The notes beneath the pieces are model-generated. The model searched no databases and was not told the origin of the DNA. It saw only the letters and a list, made by a program, of their open reading frames with translations. Shown here one piece after another: positions 1-8,382 of a DNA stretch of 44,626 nucleotides; positions within the stretch are counted from its first letter, which is position 1; the number at the start of each line of letters is the position of its first letter. Both the position numbers and the translations under genes were made by a program. This DNA comes from an uncultured cyanobacterium (GTDB taxonomy: Bacteria > Cyanobacteriota > Cyanobacteriia > Cyanobacteriales > Nostocaceae): NCBI GenBank assembly GCA_903903925.1, contig CAIVAU010000114.1, positions 1 through 44,626 on the forward strand, in the 5' to 3' direction.

Positions 1-466
1 ATGCATATATAAACCGGGGGTCGTAGGCTTTGCCGCACATTGCATAGTTGCCGGCGCCGTATGAGTTGCCTATGATAATGGTAATCTTGGGTACAATGGA
101 ATTGGCCACTGCATTTACCAGTTTAGCCCCATCCTTTATTATGCCCGACTGCTCGCTGCGGCTGCCCACCATAAATCCTGTTACATCCTGCAGAAAAACA
201 AGTGGTATCTTTTTCTGGTTGCAGTTCATGATGAATCGGGCAGCCTTGTCGGCACTATCGTTGTAGATCACACCACCTAGCTGCATCTCGCCTTTACCGC
301 TTTTTACAATTTTACGCTGATTGGCTACAATGCCCACAGCCCAGCCATCTACACGGGCATAACCACATACAATGGTTTTGCCATAATCCTCCTTAAACTG
401 GTCGAACTCAGATTTATCTACAAAGCATTTGATCACATCCACCACATCATACTGCTTGTTATTGAG
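1..466 (-). CDS. Acyl-CoA carboxylase beta subunit, internal fragment (Bacteroidota-like, foreign)
   Basis: Reading the minus strand from about 466 to 1 gives one uninterrupted frame of about 155 codons, open at both ends. It contains GYARVDGWAVGIVANQ, QDVTGFMVGSRSEQSG and GNSYGAGNYAMCGKAYDP. These are typical of the biotin-dependent carboxyltransferase beta subunit (propionyl- or methylcrotonyl-CoA carboxylase class), which moves CO2 from carboxybiotin to an acyl-CoA; the complete protein is usually a little over 500 residues. From memory the wording is closest to Bacteroidota homologues. The frame stops matching the family at a G-run (464-470), and from there the DNA is cyanobacterial repeat sequence. 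No HIP1 site occurs here. I infer an assembly chimera rather than a transferred gene. The plus-strand ORF over the same bases is a shadow. Confidence 0.85.
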
Positions 467-487
467 GGGGGAAATTAGACTATATAA
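460..487. other. Probable chimeric junction, left end
   Basis: The carboxylase frame runs cleanly up to the bases that read CTCAATAACAAG on the minus strand. It is then replaced across a GGGGGG run by sequence leading into an STRR array of cyanobacterial type. Neither a target-site duplication nor an insertion-sequence end is visible. An assembly or amplification join is the simplest reading. Confidence 0.6.
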
Positions 488-559
<72 letters not shown>

Positions 560-671
560 TACCTCAAGAAGTCAGGGGTTAAAAACGTTCTGCTTTAAAC
601 CACAATTCATCGACCAGTCAGTCGCTTCAATTCAAAAGTCAAAAGTCACACAGAATACCCAAGCTGTATTG

Positions 672-701
672 TGACTCCTGACTCCTGACTCCTGACTCCT
701 G
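672..701 (-). repeat. Heptanucleotide STRR array, inverted copy (4 units)
   Basis: Four TGACTCC units, the reverse complement of the 488-559 array, end four bases before the pstS stop codon. The transcript of pstS would run straight into this array, so it could act as a 3' end structure together with the inverted array. Confidence 0.85.
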
Positions 702-705
702 TTAA

Positions 706-1746
706 TTACTTAACAGAATTATTAACTGTTTGCAGCACTTGGTTTGCTACAGAACTTGGGATTCGAGTGTAATTCAAGCCATCATTAAGTTTTTGACCAT
801 CAGTTAGCACCCAGTTAACCCATTTCTTCACAGCACTTCCTTTGGCTGCGTTAGGATAATTCTTGTAAATCAACAACCAGGTCAAACCAACAATAGGGTA
901 ACCTTGATCTGGATCGCCGACGAAAACACGGAAGTTTTCTGGGAAATTGACTGTTGACAAAGCTTGGTTAGCAGACTCTAAAGAAGGAGAAACAAATTGT
1001 CCTTGCTTATTCTGCACCTGTGCTGAGGCAAGTTTGTTGGTTTGGGCATATTGATATTCAACATAACCAATAGAGCCTGGAGTGCGAGATACTAAGTTAG
1101 CGACACCTGGGTTTCCTTTACCCTTAAGGGCGTTGGGGATAGTCCAGCTTGGTGATTTGCTGGTACCAATTCTGCCTTTAAAGTATGAACTAATGCTACT
1201 CAAGTGGTTGGTGAAAATAAAAGTTGTACCGCTTCCATCAGCACGCACAACAGCTTTAATCGGCAGATTTGGTAGATTTACACCAGGGTTATCAGCTTTA
1301 ATTTGCTCGTCGTTCCATTTGGTAATTTGACCAGAGAAAATTCCTGGCAGAGTCTTGCGGGATAATTTGAGTTCGCTTACACCTGGAAGATTATAGACAA
1401 CGGAAACTGCACCACCCGCAGTGGGTACTAGGACAACTCCATTCTTGATTTTAGCAATTTCGCCATCTGTCATTGCAGCATCACTAGCACCAAAGTCAAC
1501 TGTTCCAGCAGTAAATTGACTGATACCGCCACCACTACCAATAGCTTGGTAGTTAATTGAAATGTCTGGATTCTTCTTCTTTATTTCACGAGCATATTGT
1601 ACATAAAGTGGAGCTGGGAAAGTTGCTCCCGCACCATTGAGGGTTTCTGCTTGGGCAACCGCTGTAAAAATCGGTCCTATAGCAACAGCAGTTGCCATGA
1701 CTGAAGTGGTTGCAATCCGGTTGAGAACAGTAGTTGAAAAAATCAT
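706..1746 (-). CDS. pstS: Phosphate ABC transporter substrate-binding protein PstS
   Basis: This is a 346-residue periplasmic phosphate-binding protein of the high-affinity Pst uptake system. It shows an N-terminal signal peptide ending at AVAQA|ETL, then the family motifs GAGATFPAPLY, IGSGGGISQFTAGTVDFGASD and RADGSGTTFIFTNHL, which line the phosphate pocket. Length is normal for the family. I chose the ATG at 1746 because GGGGAG sits five bases upstream; a longer reading from 1791 lacks such a site. No pstCAB genes follow: downstream are only repeats and the contig join, so it is an orphan or the operon is cut off. It diverges from ubiD, and a degenerate PHO-box-like triplet lies upstream at 1823-1853, which would fit induction by phosphate starvation. 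Confidence 0.93.
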   Translation of the reverse strand: MIFSTTVLNRIATTSVMATAVAIGPIFTAVAQAETLNGAGATFPAPLYVQYAREIKKKNPDISINYQAIGSGGGISQFTAGTVDFGASDAAMTDGEIAKIKNGVVLVPTAGGAVSVVYNLPGVSELKLSRKTLPGIFSGQITKWNDEQIKADNPGVNLPNLPIKAVVRADGSGTTFIFTNHLSSISSYFKGRIGTSKSPSWTIPNALKGKGNPGVANLVSRTPGSIGYVEYQYAQTNKLASAQVQNKQGQFVSPSLESANQALSTVNFPENFRVFVGDPDQGYPIVGLTWLLIYKNYPNAAKGSAVKKWVNWVLTDGQKLNDGLNYTRIPSSVANQVLQTVNNSVK

Positions 1747-1822
1747 ATCTCCCCAATCACCAAAAAGTAATATTTTGTTACTCGACAGCACAGGATTAAG
1801 TTACAATAAAATGATTAATATC

Positions 1823-1853
1823 TATTTAAGAAAAGATAAAGTAGAATTTAAAG
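1823..1853 (-). promoter_or_regulatory. Possible degenerate PHO box upstream of pstS
   Basis: On the minus strand three related octamers follow each other: CTTTAAAT, CTTTATCT and CTTAAATA, with steps of 12 and 11 bases. Cyanobacterial PhoB boxes are direct repeats close to CTTAACCT with an 11-base step. The first three or four bases and the phasing fit but the rest is poor. The site lies about 80-110 bases before the pstS start. Confidence 0.3.
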
Positions 1854-1906
1854 ATTAATTAAGTATATAATTCATTAATATAGAAATATTAATATTTACT
1901 AGAACA

Positions 1907-3415
1907 ATGGCAAGAGATTTGCGTTTATTTCTCAAAGTACTAGAAGAAAAGGGACAATTGCAGCGGATTTCAGCTTTGGTCGATCCAGATTTAGAAATTG
2001 CTGAAATTGCCAACCGGATGCTACAAAAAGGTGGGCCAGGTTTACTATTTGAAAACGTCAAAGGTGCATCCTTCCCAGTCGCGGTGAACTTGTTGGGAAC
2101 TGTGGAAAGGATATGCTGGGCGATGAATATGCAGCGTCCAGAGGAATTGGAAGTTTTGGGGAAAAAGTTGGCGATGTTGCAACAACCAAAACCGCCTAAG
2201 AAGATTGGACAAGCAGTGGAGTTTGGAAAGGTGCTGTTTGATGTCCTCAAGGCAAAACCAGGACGTGATTTTTTCCCGGCTTGTCACCAAGTGGTCATTC
2301 AAGGTGACGATTTGGATTTGAATAAGTTACCATTGATTCGCCCATATTCAGGTGATGCTGGTAAGATTATCACATTGGGGCTAGTCATTACTAGAGATTG
2401 CGAAACGGGGACACCAAATGTAGGTGTGTATCGCTTGCAACTGCAATCAAAGAATACTATGACCGTTCACTGGTTATCGGTGCGGGGAGGGGCAAGGCAT
2501 TTACGCAAAGCAGCAGAACGTGGTCAGAAATTGGAAGTGGCGATCGCCCTTGGTGTAGACCCTCTGATTATTATGGCAGCTGCTACGCCAATACCTGTGG
2601 ATTTGTCGGAGTGGTTGTTTGCTGGGCTGTACGGTGGTTCTGGGGTGCAGTTGGCAAAGTGTAAAACTCTAGATTTGGAAGTCCCAGCCGATTCAGAGTT
2701 TGTCCTGGAAGGAACAATTACACCAGGGGAAGTTTTGCCAGATGGACCCTTTGGGGATCATATGGGATATTACGGTGGGATGGAGGATTCGCCTTTGGTT
2801 CGCTTCCATTGTATGACCCATCGCAAAGACCCGATTTATTTGACGACGTTTAGTGGGCGACCACCGAAAGAAGAAGCAATGATGGCGATCGCACTGAATC
2901 GCATCTACACCCCTATTTTGCGGCAACAAGTTTCAGAAATTGTGGATTTCTTTTTGCCGATGGAAGCTTTAAGTTACAAAGCGGCAATTATATCTATTGA
3001 TAAGGCATATCCAGGACAAGCGCGTCGGGCAGCTTTGGCATTTTGGAGTGCTTTGCCGCAATTCACATACACTAAATTTGTGATTGTGGTGGATAAAGAC
3101 ATAAATGTTCGCGATCCACGTCAAGTGGTGTGGGCGATTAGTTCCAAAGTTGACCCCACACGGGATGTGTTTATTTTGCCAAATACACCGTTTGATAGTT
3201 TGGATTTTGCCAGTGAGAAGATTGGCTTGGGGGGAAGGATGGGAATTGATGCAACGACCAAGATTTCCCCGGAAACTGAACATGAGTGGGGTGAACCGTT
3301 GGAGTCTGATCCCGAGGTAGCAGCCATGGTTGATCGGCGTTGGGCGGAGTATGGTTTGGCTGACTTGCAGTTGGGAGAGGTGAACCCTAATTTGTTTGGG
3401 TACGATATGAAATAG
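1907..3415 (+). CDS. ubiD: UbiD-family prenylated-FMN decarboxylase
   Basis: The product is a 502-residue member of the UbiD family, which decarboxylates aromatic or unsaturated acids using prenylated FMN and a divalent metal. In cyanobacteria the usual assignment is decarboxylation of a prenylated 4-hydroxybenzoate during plastoquinone synthesis. Visible family features are TPNVGVYRLQLQSKNTMTVHW (about residues 168-188, metal and cofactor site) and the signature DGPFGDHMGYYGG (about 278-290), preceded by the acidic FVLEG segment. Length is normal and there are no breaks. The ATG opens with the usual MARDLRLFL. Its promoter region (1747-1906) is shared with divergent pstS. The DUF4058 gene starts 16 bases after the stop and could be cotranscribed. 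The partner that makes the cofactor (ubiX) is not in the window. Confidence 0.9.
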   Translation: MARDLRLFLKVLEEKGQLQRISALVDPDLEIAEIANRMLQKGGPGLLFENVKGASFPVAVNLLGTVERICWAMNMQRPEELEVLGKKLAMLQQPKPPKKIGQAVEFGKVLFDVLKAKPGRDFFPACHQVVIQGDDLDLNKLPLIRPYSGDAGKIITLGLVITRDCETGTPNVGVYRLQLQSKNTMTVHWLSVRGGARHLRKAAERGQKLEVAIALGVDPLIIMAAATPIPVDLSEWLFAGLYGGSGVQLAKCKTLDLEVPADSEFVLEGTITPGEVLPDGPFGDHMGYYGGMEDSPLVRFHCMTHRKDPIYLTTFSGRPPKEEAMMAIALNRIYTPILRQQVSEIVDFFLPMEALSYKAAIISIDKAYPGQARRAALAFWSALPQFTYTKFVIVVDKDINVRDPRQVVWAISSKVDPTRDVFILPNTPFDSLDFASEKIGLGGRMGIDATTKISPETEHEWGEPLESDPEVAAMVDRRWAEYGLADLQLGEVNPNLFGYDMK

Positions 3416-3431
3416 GAAACGAGGAACTTGT

Positions 3432-4217
3432 ATGCCTTCTCCATTTCCGGGAATGAACCCGTATTTAGAAAATCCTGCGTTGTGGTCAGAGGTACATAAT
3501 TTGTTGATTGTGGCTATCTTTGATGCGCTTAATCCTCAACTGCGTCCTAAATATCGAGTCGCGATCGAACAACGGGTATATCAGACTACTGAGGAAGATT
3601 CTTTGTTAGTAGGTATTCCTGATGTTACTGTGCAACGTTCCCAGACGGCAACAAACCAGAAAACACAAAATATTGCTGTTGTTGCGCCAACTGTCGAAGC
3701 TGTGACAGTCACAATTCCCATACCTGAAACTATTAGGGAAAGTTATCTAGAAGTGCGAGAGGTGGTGACGCAGGAGGTAGTGACAGTCATTGAAGTTCTT
3801 TCCCCTAAGAATAAGCGTTCTGGAGAAGGACGCAAGGCATACGAGAAAAAACGTCACAGAGTACTGGGAAGTTTAACTCATTTGGTTGAAATTGACTTGC
3901 TGCGAAGTGGTAAGTCAATGCTGATTTTAAATAATAATATTCAAAGTGATTATCGGATTGTGGTTAGTCGCGGGGAACACCGCCCCAAAGCTGATTTATA
4001 TGCTTTTAATTTGCAAAATGTGATTCCCTCATTCCCATTGCCGTTGCGATCGGAAGATAAGGAACCATTGCTGGATTTACAAACGTTATTAAGTGAGTTA
4101 TACGACCGAGCAAGTTATGATTTAGTCATAGATTATAGTCTAGAACCAGTACCATCACTATCAGAAGCGAATACAGTTTGGGCTGATGTACTGTTGCGGC
4201 AACAAGGACTCCGTTAA
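3432..4217 (+). CDS. DUF4058 family protein, copy 1
   Basis: This 261-residue protein belongs to DUF4058, a family abundant in cyanobacteria and of unknown function. It begins with the family hallmark MPSPFPGMNPYLE, followed by LRPKYRVAIEQRVY, a conserved VTVIEVLSPKNKR strand segment, LVEIDLLRSG and SFPLPLR. The EVLSPKNK and EIDLLRSG segments resemble the strand-E-x-K layout of PD-(D/E)XK-type folds, but that is only a suggestion. The start is supported by GAGG about 10 bases upstream. It follows ubiD by 16 bases, and a paralogue of identical length follows 24 bases later. Confidence 0.85.
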   Translation: MPSPFPGMNPYLENPALWSEVHNLLIVAIFDALNPQLRPKYRVAIEQRVYQTTEEDSLLVGIPDVTVQRSQTATNQKTQNIAVVAPTVEAVTVTIPIPETIRESYLEVREVVTQEVVTVIEVLSPKNKRSGEGRKAYEKKRHRVLGSLTHLVEIDLLRSGKSMLILNNNIQSDYRIVVSRGEHRPKADLYAFNLQNVIPSFPLPLRSEDKEPLLDLQTLLSELYDRASYDLVIDYSLEPVPSLSEANTVWADVLLRQQGLR

Positions 4218-4241
4218 ATATGTAAATGAGGATTGACTTCA

Positions 4242-5027
4242 ATGCCATCTCCATTTCCTGGGATGAACCCATATTTAGAACATCCAGAATTATTTCCGGG
4301 ATTACATCACTTACTCATTGGTGAAATCGCTAGATTCTTGTCTCCTCAACTGCGTCCTAAATATCGAGTTGCTGTCGAAGTGCGAATGTATGAAACCAAT
4401 GAGGAAAATTCTCTGCTTATCGGTATTCCTGATGTGATTATCAAAAGTCGGGAGACTCTTCCTGATGTGACAATGACGAATGTAGCACTGACAGCACTAA
4501 CAACTGAACCTGTTAGAGTCACAATTCCTATGCCTTTGACTATTAGGGAAGGCTATTTAGAGGTACGAGAAGTAGGAACAGAGACATTGGTTACTACTAT
4601 TGAAATTCTTTCTCCTACTAATAAGCGTGTTGGTAAAGGACGGCAGATGGATGAAGAAAAGCGTGAACAGGTGTTGCTTAGCCATACCAATTTGGTGGAG
4701 ATTGATTTACTGCGCAAGGGTGAATCAATGCCGTTTTTAGGAAATAATGTTGCCAGCAACTATAGGATTTTGGTCTGTCGCGGTAATAAGCGACCTTATG
4801 GTGATTTATATGCTTTTAATTTGCCAAGTGTAATTCCTTCATTCTCCCTACCTTTGCGTTCTGGAGATACTGAACCAGTTGTAGATTTGCAGGCATTGTT
4901 AAATGAGATGTATGACATATATGGTTATGATTTGGTGGTAGATTATAGTCAAGAAGCAGTACCACTACTGTCAAAAACAGAGGCTGTTTGGGCCCATGAA
5001 TTGTTGCGGGAGAAAGGGTTAAGATAG
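4242..5027 (+). CDS. DUF4058 family protein, copy 2 (tandem paralogue)
   Basis: Second DUF4058 protein, also 261 residues, with the same landmarks in the same order: MPSPFPGMNPYLE, LRPKYRVAVEVRMY, IEILSPTNKR, LVEIDLLRKG and SFSLPLR. The ATG at 4242 is chosen because GAGG lies about 9 bases upstream and the protein then aligns end to end with copy 1; a TTG nine bases earlier is too close to that site. The two copies are clearly diverged, so the duplication is not recent. A hairpin repeat (5034-5091) begins seven bases after the stop and may end the transcript. Confidence 0.85.
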   Translation: MPSPFPGMNPYLEHPELFPGLHHLLIGEIARFLSPQLRPKYRVAVEVRMYETNEENSLLIGIPDVIIKSRETLPDVTMTNVALTALTTEPVRVTIPMPLTIREGYLEVREVGTETLVTTIEILSPTNKRVGKGRQMDEEKREQVLLSHTNLVEIDLLRKGESMPFLGNNVASNYRILVCRGNKRPYGDLYAFNLPSVIPSFSLPLRSGDTEPVVDLQALLNEMYDIYGYDLVVDYSQEAVPLLSKTEAVWAHELLREKGLR

Positions 5028-5033
5028 TGCGAT

Positions 5034-5091
5034 ATAAGCTGTTGCGTATTTAATTTGTATATGGGAAGCGGGCAAGATGCCCGCACTACAA
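5034..5091 (-). repeat. Dispersed 58-bp hairpin repeat, copy 1 (inverted)
   Basis: Its reverse complement reads TGTAGTGCGGGCATCTTGCCCGC and continues through CATATACAAATTAAATACGC to CAACAGCTTAT. It matches copies at 33565-33627 and 41873-41930. The hairpin is GCGGGCA-AGA-TGCCCGC (5068-5084, 7-bp stem). It begins seven bases after the DUF4058 stop, as expected of a REP-like element or terminator. Confidence 0.8.
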
Positions 5092-5100
5092 GAATTTTTT

Positions 5101-5196
5101 GTGAAATACACGTAGGGTGTGTTAAGACGAAGTCCGTAACGCACCAAAGCAATCTTTCGGTGCGTTACGCTGCGCTAACACACCCTTGTATTTCAC
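5101..5196. repeat. 96-bp palindromic element (MITE- or REP-like)
   Basis: The element starts with GTGAAATACA and ends with the matching TGTATTTCAC. Inside are GGGTGTGTTAAG and GTAACGCACC facing GGTGCGTTACG and CTAACACACCC, giving a long imperfect hairpin with a small loop. Its right flank (AAATCAAATATGAGTCCTATAT, 5197-5218) recurs with one change at about 14796-14817, after a CCTACGTGT fragment, showing a decayed second copy. It contains no ORF. Confidence 0.75.
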
Positions 5197-5474
5197 AAAT
5201 CAAATATGAGTCCTATATTATTTCTGTTTTTAACTTCAAAGCCTTTTCCAGTTTTTCCAGAACAGTTTTTTACAAATAAATGTTATTTAAATTCTAACTA
5301 CTAAAGTTCTGAAGAAACCAAATTTGCCTGACATTGGAATTGGTAGTCAAAGTAGGGTATGATATTCTAATAAAAGACAAAAGTACATCGCGAGTATGGG
5401 GAAAAAACAGGCTATGCTTATTTTTTCGCCTATCATCCCACAAAAATGTCAGAGTGTAGAAGGCAACAAAAGCT

Positions 5475-5711
5475 GTGGAAACAACCGTGGAACAAGCGAT
5501 TATTCATAGTGACCCCGATATTTTATCGGGTATTCCTGTCTTCGTTGGCACTCGCGTCCCTGCCAAAACCTTAATTGATTATTTGCAGGGTGGTCACAAC
5601 ATTAATGATTTTCTGGACGATTTTCCTACCGTTAGCCAGGATCAAGCTAACGCCTTCCTTAAGCAAGCCTTTAACTTATTACTAACTCAAGTCCATGCGA
5701 GTGCTGCTTGA
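5475..5711 (+). CDS. DUF433 protein, antitoxin-like (pair 1)
   Basis: A 78-residue protein with the DUF433 pattern (SDPDILSGIPVFVGTRVPAKTLIDYL, seen as ILSGIPVFVGTRV and LQGGHNINDFLDDFPTVS). The family is usually encoded just before a DUF5615 PIN-like protein and is thought to serve as its DNA-binding antitoxin. Here its 3' end overlaps the DUF5615 gene by 17 bases, so the two are translationally coupled. The start is a GTG with GAAGG about 11 bases upstream. A second pair is at 33658-34368. Confidence 0.85.
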   Translation: METTVEQAIIHSDPDILSGIPVFVGTRVPAKTLIDYLQGGHNINDFLDDFPTVSQDQANAFLKQAFNLLLTQVHASAA

Positions 5712-6012
5712 CGAGTGCCTACCCAAAAAGCTCAAGCGAGAACTAGCAGGGTGTACGGTGATTACAGTGCCCGAACAAGGCTGGGCGGGGCAGAAGAATG
5801 GGGCGTTGCTAAGGTTAGCGCAAATAGAGTTTGATGTCTTTCTCACCATTGACCAAAATCTGACCAACCAGCAAAACCTGAGTCAGATTGATCTGGCTAT
5901 CATTGTTCTAAGTGCCCAAGACAATCAGCTAGAAACCCTTCAACCTCTGATGCCGAAGGTTTTGGAAGTCCTAGAAACCATTCAGACAGGTCAGATGGTT
6001 CAGATTAGCTAG
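5695..6012 (+). CDS. DUF5615 PIN-like protein, toxin-like (pair 1)
   Basis: This 105-residue protein starts with MRVLLDECLPKKL, the usual opening of the DUF5615 PIN-like (Mut7-C-like) RNase fold. The second acidic site is FLTIDQNL (about residues 49-56). PIN-type toxins cut RNA with acidic residues and a metal. The acidic residues at 6-7 and Asp53 are present, so the gene looks intact, unlike the frameshifted relative at 33658-34066. It overlaps the upstream DUF433 gene by 17 bases. Toxicity is inferred from family and gene pairing only. Confidence 0.82.
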   Translation: MRVLLDECLPKKLKRELAGCTVITVPEQGWAGQKNGALLRLAQIEFDVFLTIDQNLTNQQNLSQIDLAIIVLSAQDNQLETLQPLMPKVLEVLETIQTGQMVQIS

Positions 6013-6185
6013 GCTGATTTACTTCTTAAAATGAATAAATTTGACAGTAGGGTACGACTCTTGATCTAATCAAAAGTGACGTGCTGCTGAAGTATCAAAT
6101 AGGTTAACTGATTGTTTAATAATGTTGTCAATAGTTGCCGTATTGATATCCCTACTGTCTTGCTTGTAATTTTAAGTGTATACCT

Positions 6186-7034
6186 CTAGCTCACTGTAAT
6201 AAAGAACAAAGAACCACCACTAATTTGAGAAATTCCAGCATCAACTTGTTCAGGAGTGTAATCATCTGGGTCTGCCAAAGTACTCAATTCAATTTGGTCA
6301 GCTTTTTCCAGACGATACAGCGCCTGATCTAATTCATCGCGTGAAATCTGGGGTTGTAACTTTTCACGCAGGTGGAAAATCGGCAAATAATTATCAGTAC
6401 CAAGTTCCTGATCTAATTTCTGGATAGTTTGTAAAACTTCTTCGTCAGTGAGGCTGAGAGTTGTCACAACAGCAGACTGTTGATCGACTGGTGCTGAATT
6501 AGATTCTGTCTCTGGCTGATCAGGTAGAGTTTTCCGCAAGCAACGCAGGTAATTATTCAGCAAATCGAGACTAATGGTTGCAGTTCCTTTGGGATTGTAA
6601 TCCTCCTGCAAATATTTAATTCCTCGTTCAGTGATCCATATCTCAGCTTTAGCCTTTTTGCGTTTGCTTTCAGCTTCAATCAATCCGCGTTCACTCAGGG
6701 TTGTTAATATCTGTTCTCTTTCAGGTGCTTTCAGCGATAGTTTAATTGTGCTGGGGGTGATTTTACCAGAGGCTTTACTGATTTTCTCCAGCACTTTGAG
6801 TTCTTTACCTGCGATTGGTAATTCGGCTGGATCAAGTTTCAGTAGGGCTTCACCTGCCGGTAAAATCTGAACTGTAGCAATCTCGCGGGAAAAGTCTATG
6901 AGTTCGCGATCGCTCAAATCTCGACAAATTTTGTCTATCCCTTTAAAGTTCTTAAAGCCGCTAGCAGTAAGACTTGATCGGTAATTCTCATATCCCAATA
7001 ACTTTAGTAGGAACTTTAGCTCTTTAGTGTCCAT
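6186..7034 (-). CDS. Cyanobacterial winged-helix-like hypothetical protein
   Basis: I do not recognise this 282-residue protein by name. The sequence suggests several helix-turn-helix-sized units. Residues about 80-145 (GKELKVLEKISKASGKITPS, then LTTLSERGLIEAE and ITERGIKYLQEDY) look like a winged helix of the replicate-initiator or MarR size. A second unit lies near the C-terminus (LPIFHLREKLQPQISRDELD, then ALYRLEKADQIELSTL, about 215-260). A polar linker near 165-195 joins them. There is no signal peptide or membrane span. The ATG at 7034 has no clear ribosome site. It stands alone, opposite in strand to the preceding toxin-antitoxin pair. DNA or RNA binding is an inference. Confidence 0.7.
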   Translation of the reverse strand: MDTKELKFLLKLLGYENYRSSLTASGFKNFKGIDKICRDLSDRELIDFSREIATVQILPAGEALLKLDPAELPIAGKELKVLEKISKASGKITPSTIKLSLKAPEREQILTTLSERGLIEAESKRKKAKAEIWITERGIKYLQEDYNPKGTATISLDLLNNYLRCLRKTLPDQPETESNSAPVDQQSAVVTTLSLTDEEVLQTIQKLDQELGTDNYLPIFHLREKLQPQISRDELDQALYRLEKADQIELSTLADPDDYTPEQVDAGISQISGGSLFFITVS

Positions 7035-7276
7035 GGGGGTAATGTTGCCTGTATCTGGATCTGCTATACTCTAGCTTGAATGGCACTATTTTACACACTT
7101 TTTCCATTTTAACGACAATAAATCTGAATGCCTATAGTAGGATACGCCAACTCGCCTTGATGACTCCCAGAACAGACTATTCGTCGCCGAATATTCCAGC
7201 AAATACCCTAGAAAACCCGATCATTTTTCTCGCCCCGCCGCCGAAATGCGATCGGACCTCTACAATCTGGCTTTCC

Positions 7277-8224
7277 CTATCCCCGCATTCGCCGCACTGA
7301 ACTAAACGCCTGACTCCGCAACCTAACTGGTAATAGTGACAAGCCTAACCCAGTCCATGCTTTAGCAGGAGAAAAGGACTTACCAGCTAAAACCAGATCT
7401 CTTCCTCTTCGTGTTTCACCCTTTTCAATCAAACGCAATCCTAATAATAACTGCGTTTCTCGAACCCGCTGTAGTCGAATCTTCTCCAGCTTCTCAGACT
7501 CAAATTTATAATTTGCTAAATAACGCAATTTATCATCTAGATAACGAATGGCTCGATTTATACCTTGCTGTTCTGGATGAAACCGATATTCCATCAACAA
7601 TTCTGGCAAATAATAGCCCTTTTTACCTGCCAACGCCAGCCGCACAAATAAATCATTATCCTCACAATTCTGCCAATTGGGCTGCATAAATCCCAATTCT
7701 TGTAAAGTTTGATGACGAAATAACGTTGCACCAATTTGAAAGCTTTGGTTAACAAAGACAACTTCCAATAAATTATCTACCACGCCTGCTGATAAACTTG
7801 TTCTACCCCAACGCTGCGAGTTTTTTTGAGTCTTTTCCTCATCACGAAAATTGTTAAGATCAATTACCCAGTGATCTGTACCAACAAAATCAAGACTAGA
7901 GTCTTTTTCTAAAATGACTACAGTACGTGATAAAAAATCTGGAGTTAATCTATCATCATCATCAAATTTCATAAAATACTCGCCCTCTGCAGCATCAAAG
8001 CCAGAACGCATATTATTACTTTTACCAATATTTTGCGGGTGACGGATGTATTTTATTCGACCATCTATATACTGTGACATGAGTTCAGGTGTACTGTCCT
8101 GTGAACCATCATCACAGACGATTAATTCAAAGTCTTGATAAGTCTGCTGCAATACACTTTCAATAGCAAAAGATAGTAGATTAACACGGTTAAAAGTAGG
8201 AACACAAATACTTATTTTAGGCAT
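7277..8224 (-). CDS. Glycosyltransferase family 2
   Basis: A 315-residue GT-A-fold enzyme. The N-terminus MPKISICVPTFNR, then LIVCDDGSQDST and the metal/nucleotide-sugar motif FDDDDRLTP (about residues 89-97) are classic for GT2 enzymes that transfer sugars from nucleotide-sugar donors. The C-terminal third is helical and basic. There are no membrane spans, so it probably acts at the cytoplasmic face on lipid- or polymer-linked acceptors. It lies downstream of, and on the same strand as, the putative GT-A protein at 8383-9393, with a small STRR array between, and near a divergent GT4 gene. Together they suggest a surface polysaccharide locus. Confidence 0.88.
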   Translation of the reverse strand: MPKISICVPTFNRVNLLSFAIESVLQQTYQDFELIVCDDGSQDSTPELMSQYIDGRIKYIRHPQNIGKSNNMRSGFDAAEGEYFMKFDDDDRLTPDFLSRTVVILEKDSSLDFVGTDHWVIDLNNFRDEEKTQKNSQRWGRTSLSAGVVDNLLEVVFVNQSFQIGATLFRHQTLQELGFMQPNWQNCEDNDLFVRLALAGKKGYYLPELLMEYRFHPEQQGINRAIRYLDDKLRYLANYKFESEKLEKIRLQRVRETQLLLGLRLIEKGETRRGRDLVLAGKSFSPAKAWTGLGLSLLPVRLRSQAFSSVRRMRG

Positions 8225-8349
8225 AATCTTTTATAAATAACAATCATTAATAATTACCAAGAGGTTCTGAAGAGTTCGTCGTGAGGACTTTACAGCACAT
8301 TGCAAGTAAGTGAAGTAAATGTTTTTTGATCTAAGCGATAGACCCAAGA

Positions 8350-8376
8350 AACTCCTAACTCCTAACTCCTAACTCC
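8350..8376. repeat. Heptanucleotide STRR array (CTAACTC, about 4 units)
   Basis: Four units of ACTCCTA stand in the gap between the two minus-strand glycosyltransferase genes, just downstream of the 8383-9393 gene. The unit is a one-base variant of the CTGACTC unit seen elsewhere in the window. Confidence 0.75.
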
Positions 8377-8382
8377 CAAATA

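Noticed and set aside
48..266. 72-codon plus-strand ORF at the left end
   Set aside because: It is the shadow of the minus-strand acyl-CoA carboxylase fragment.
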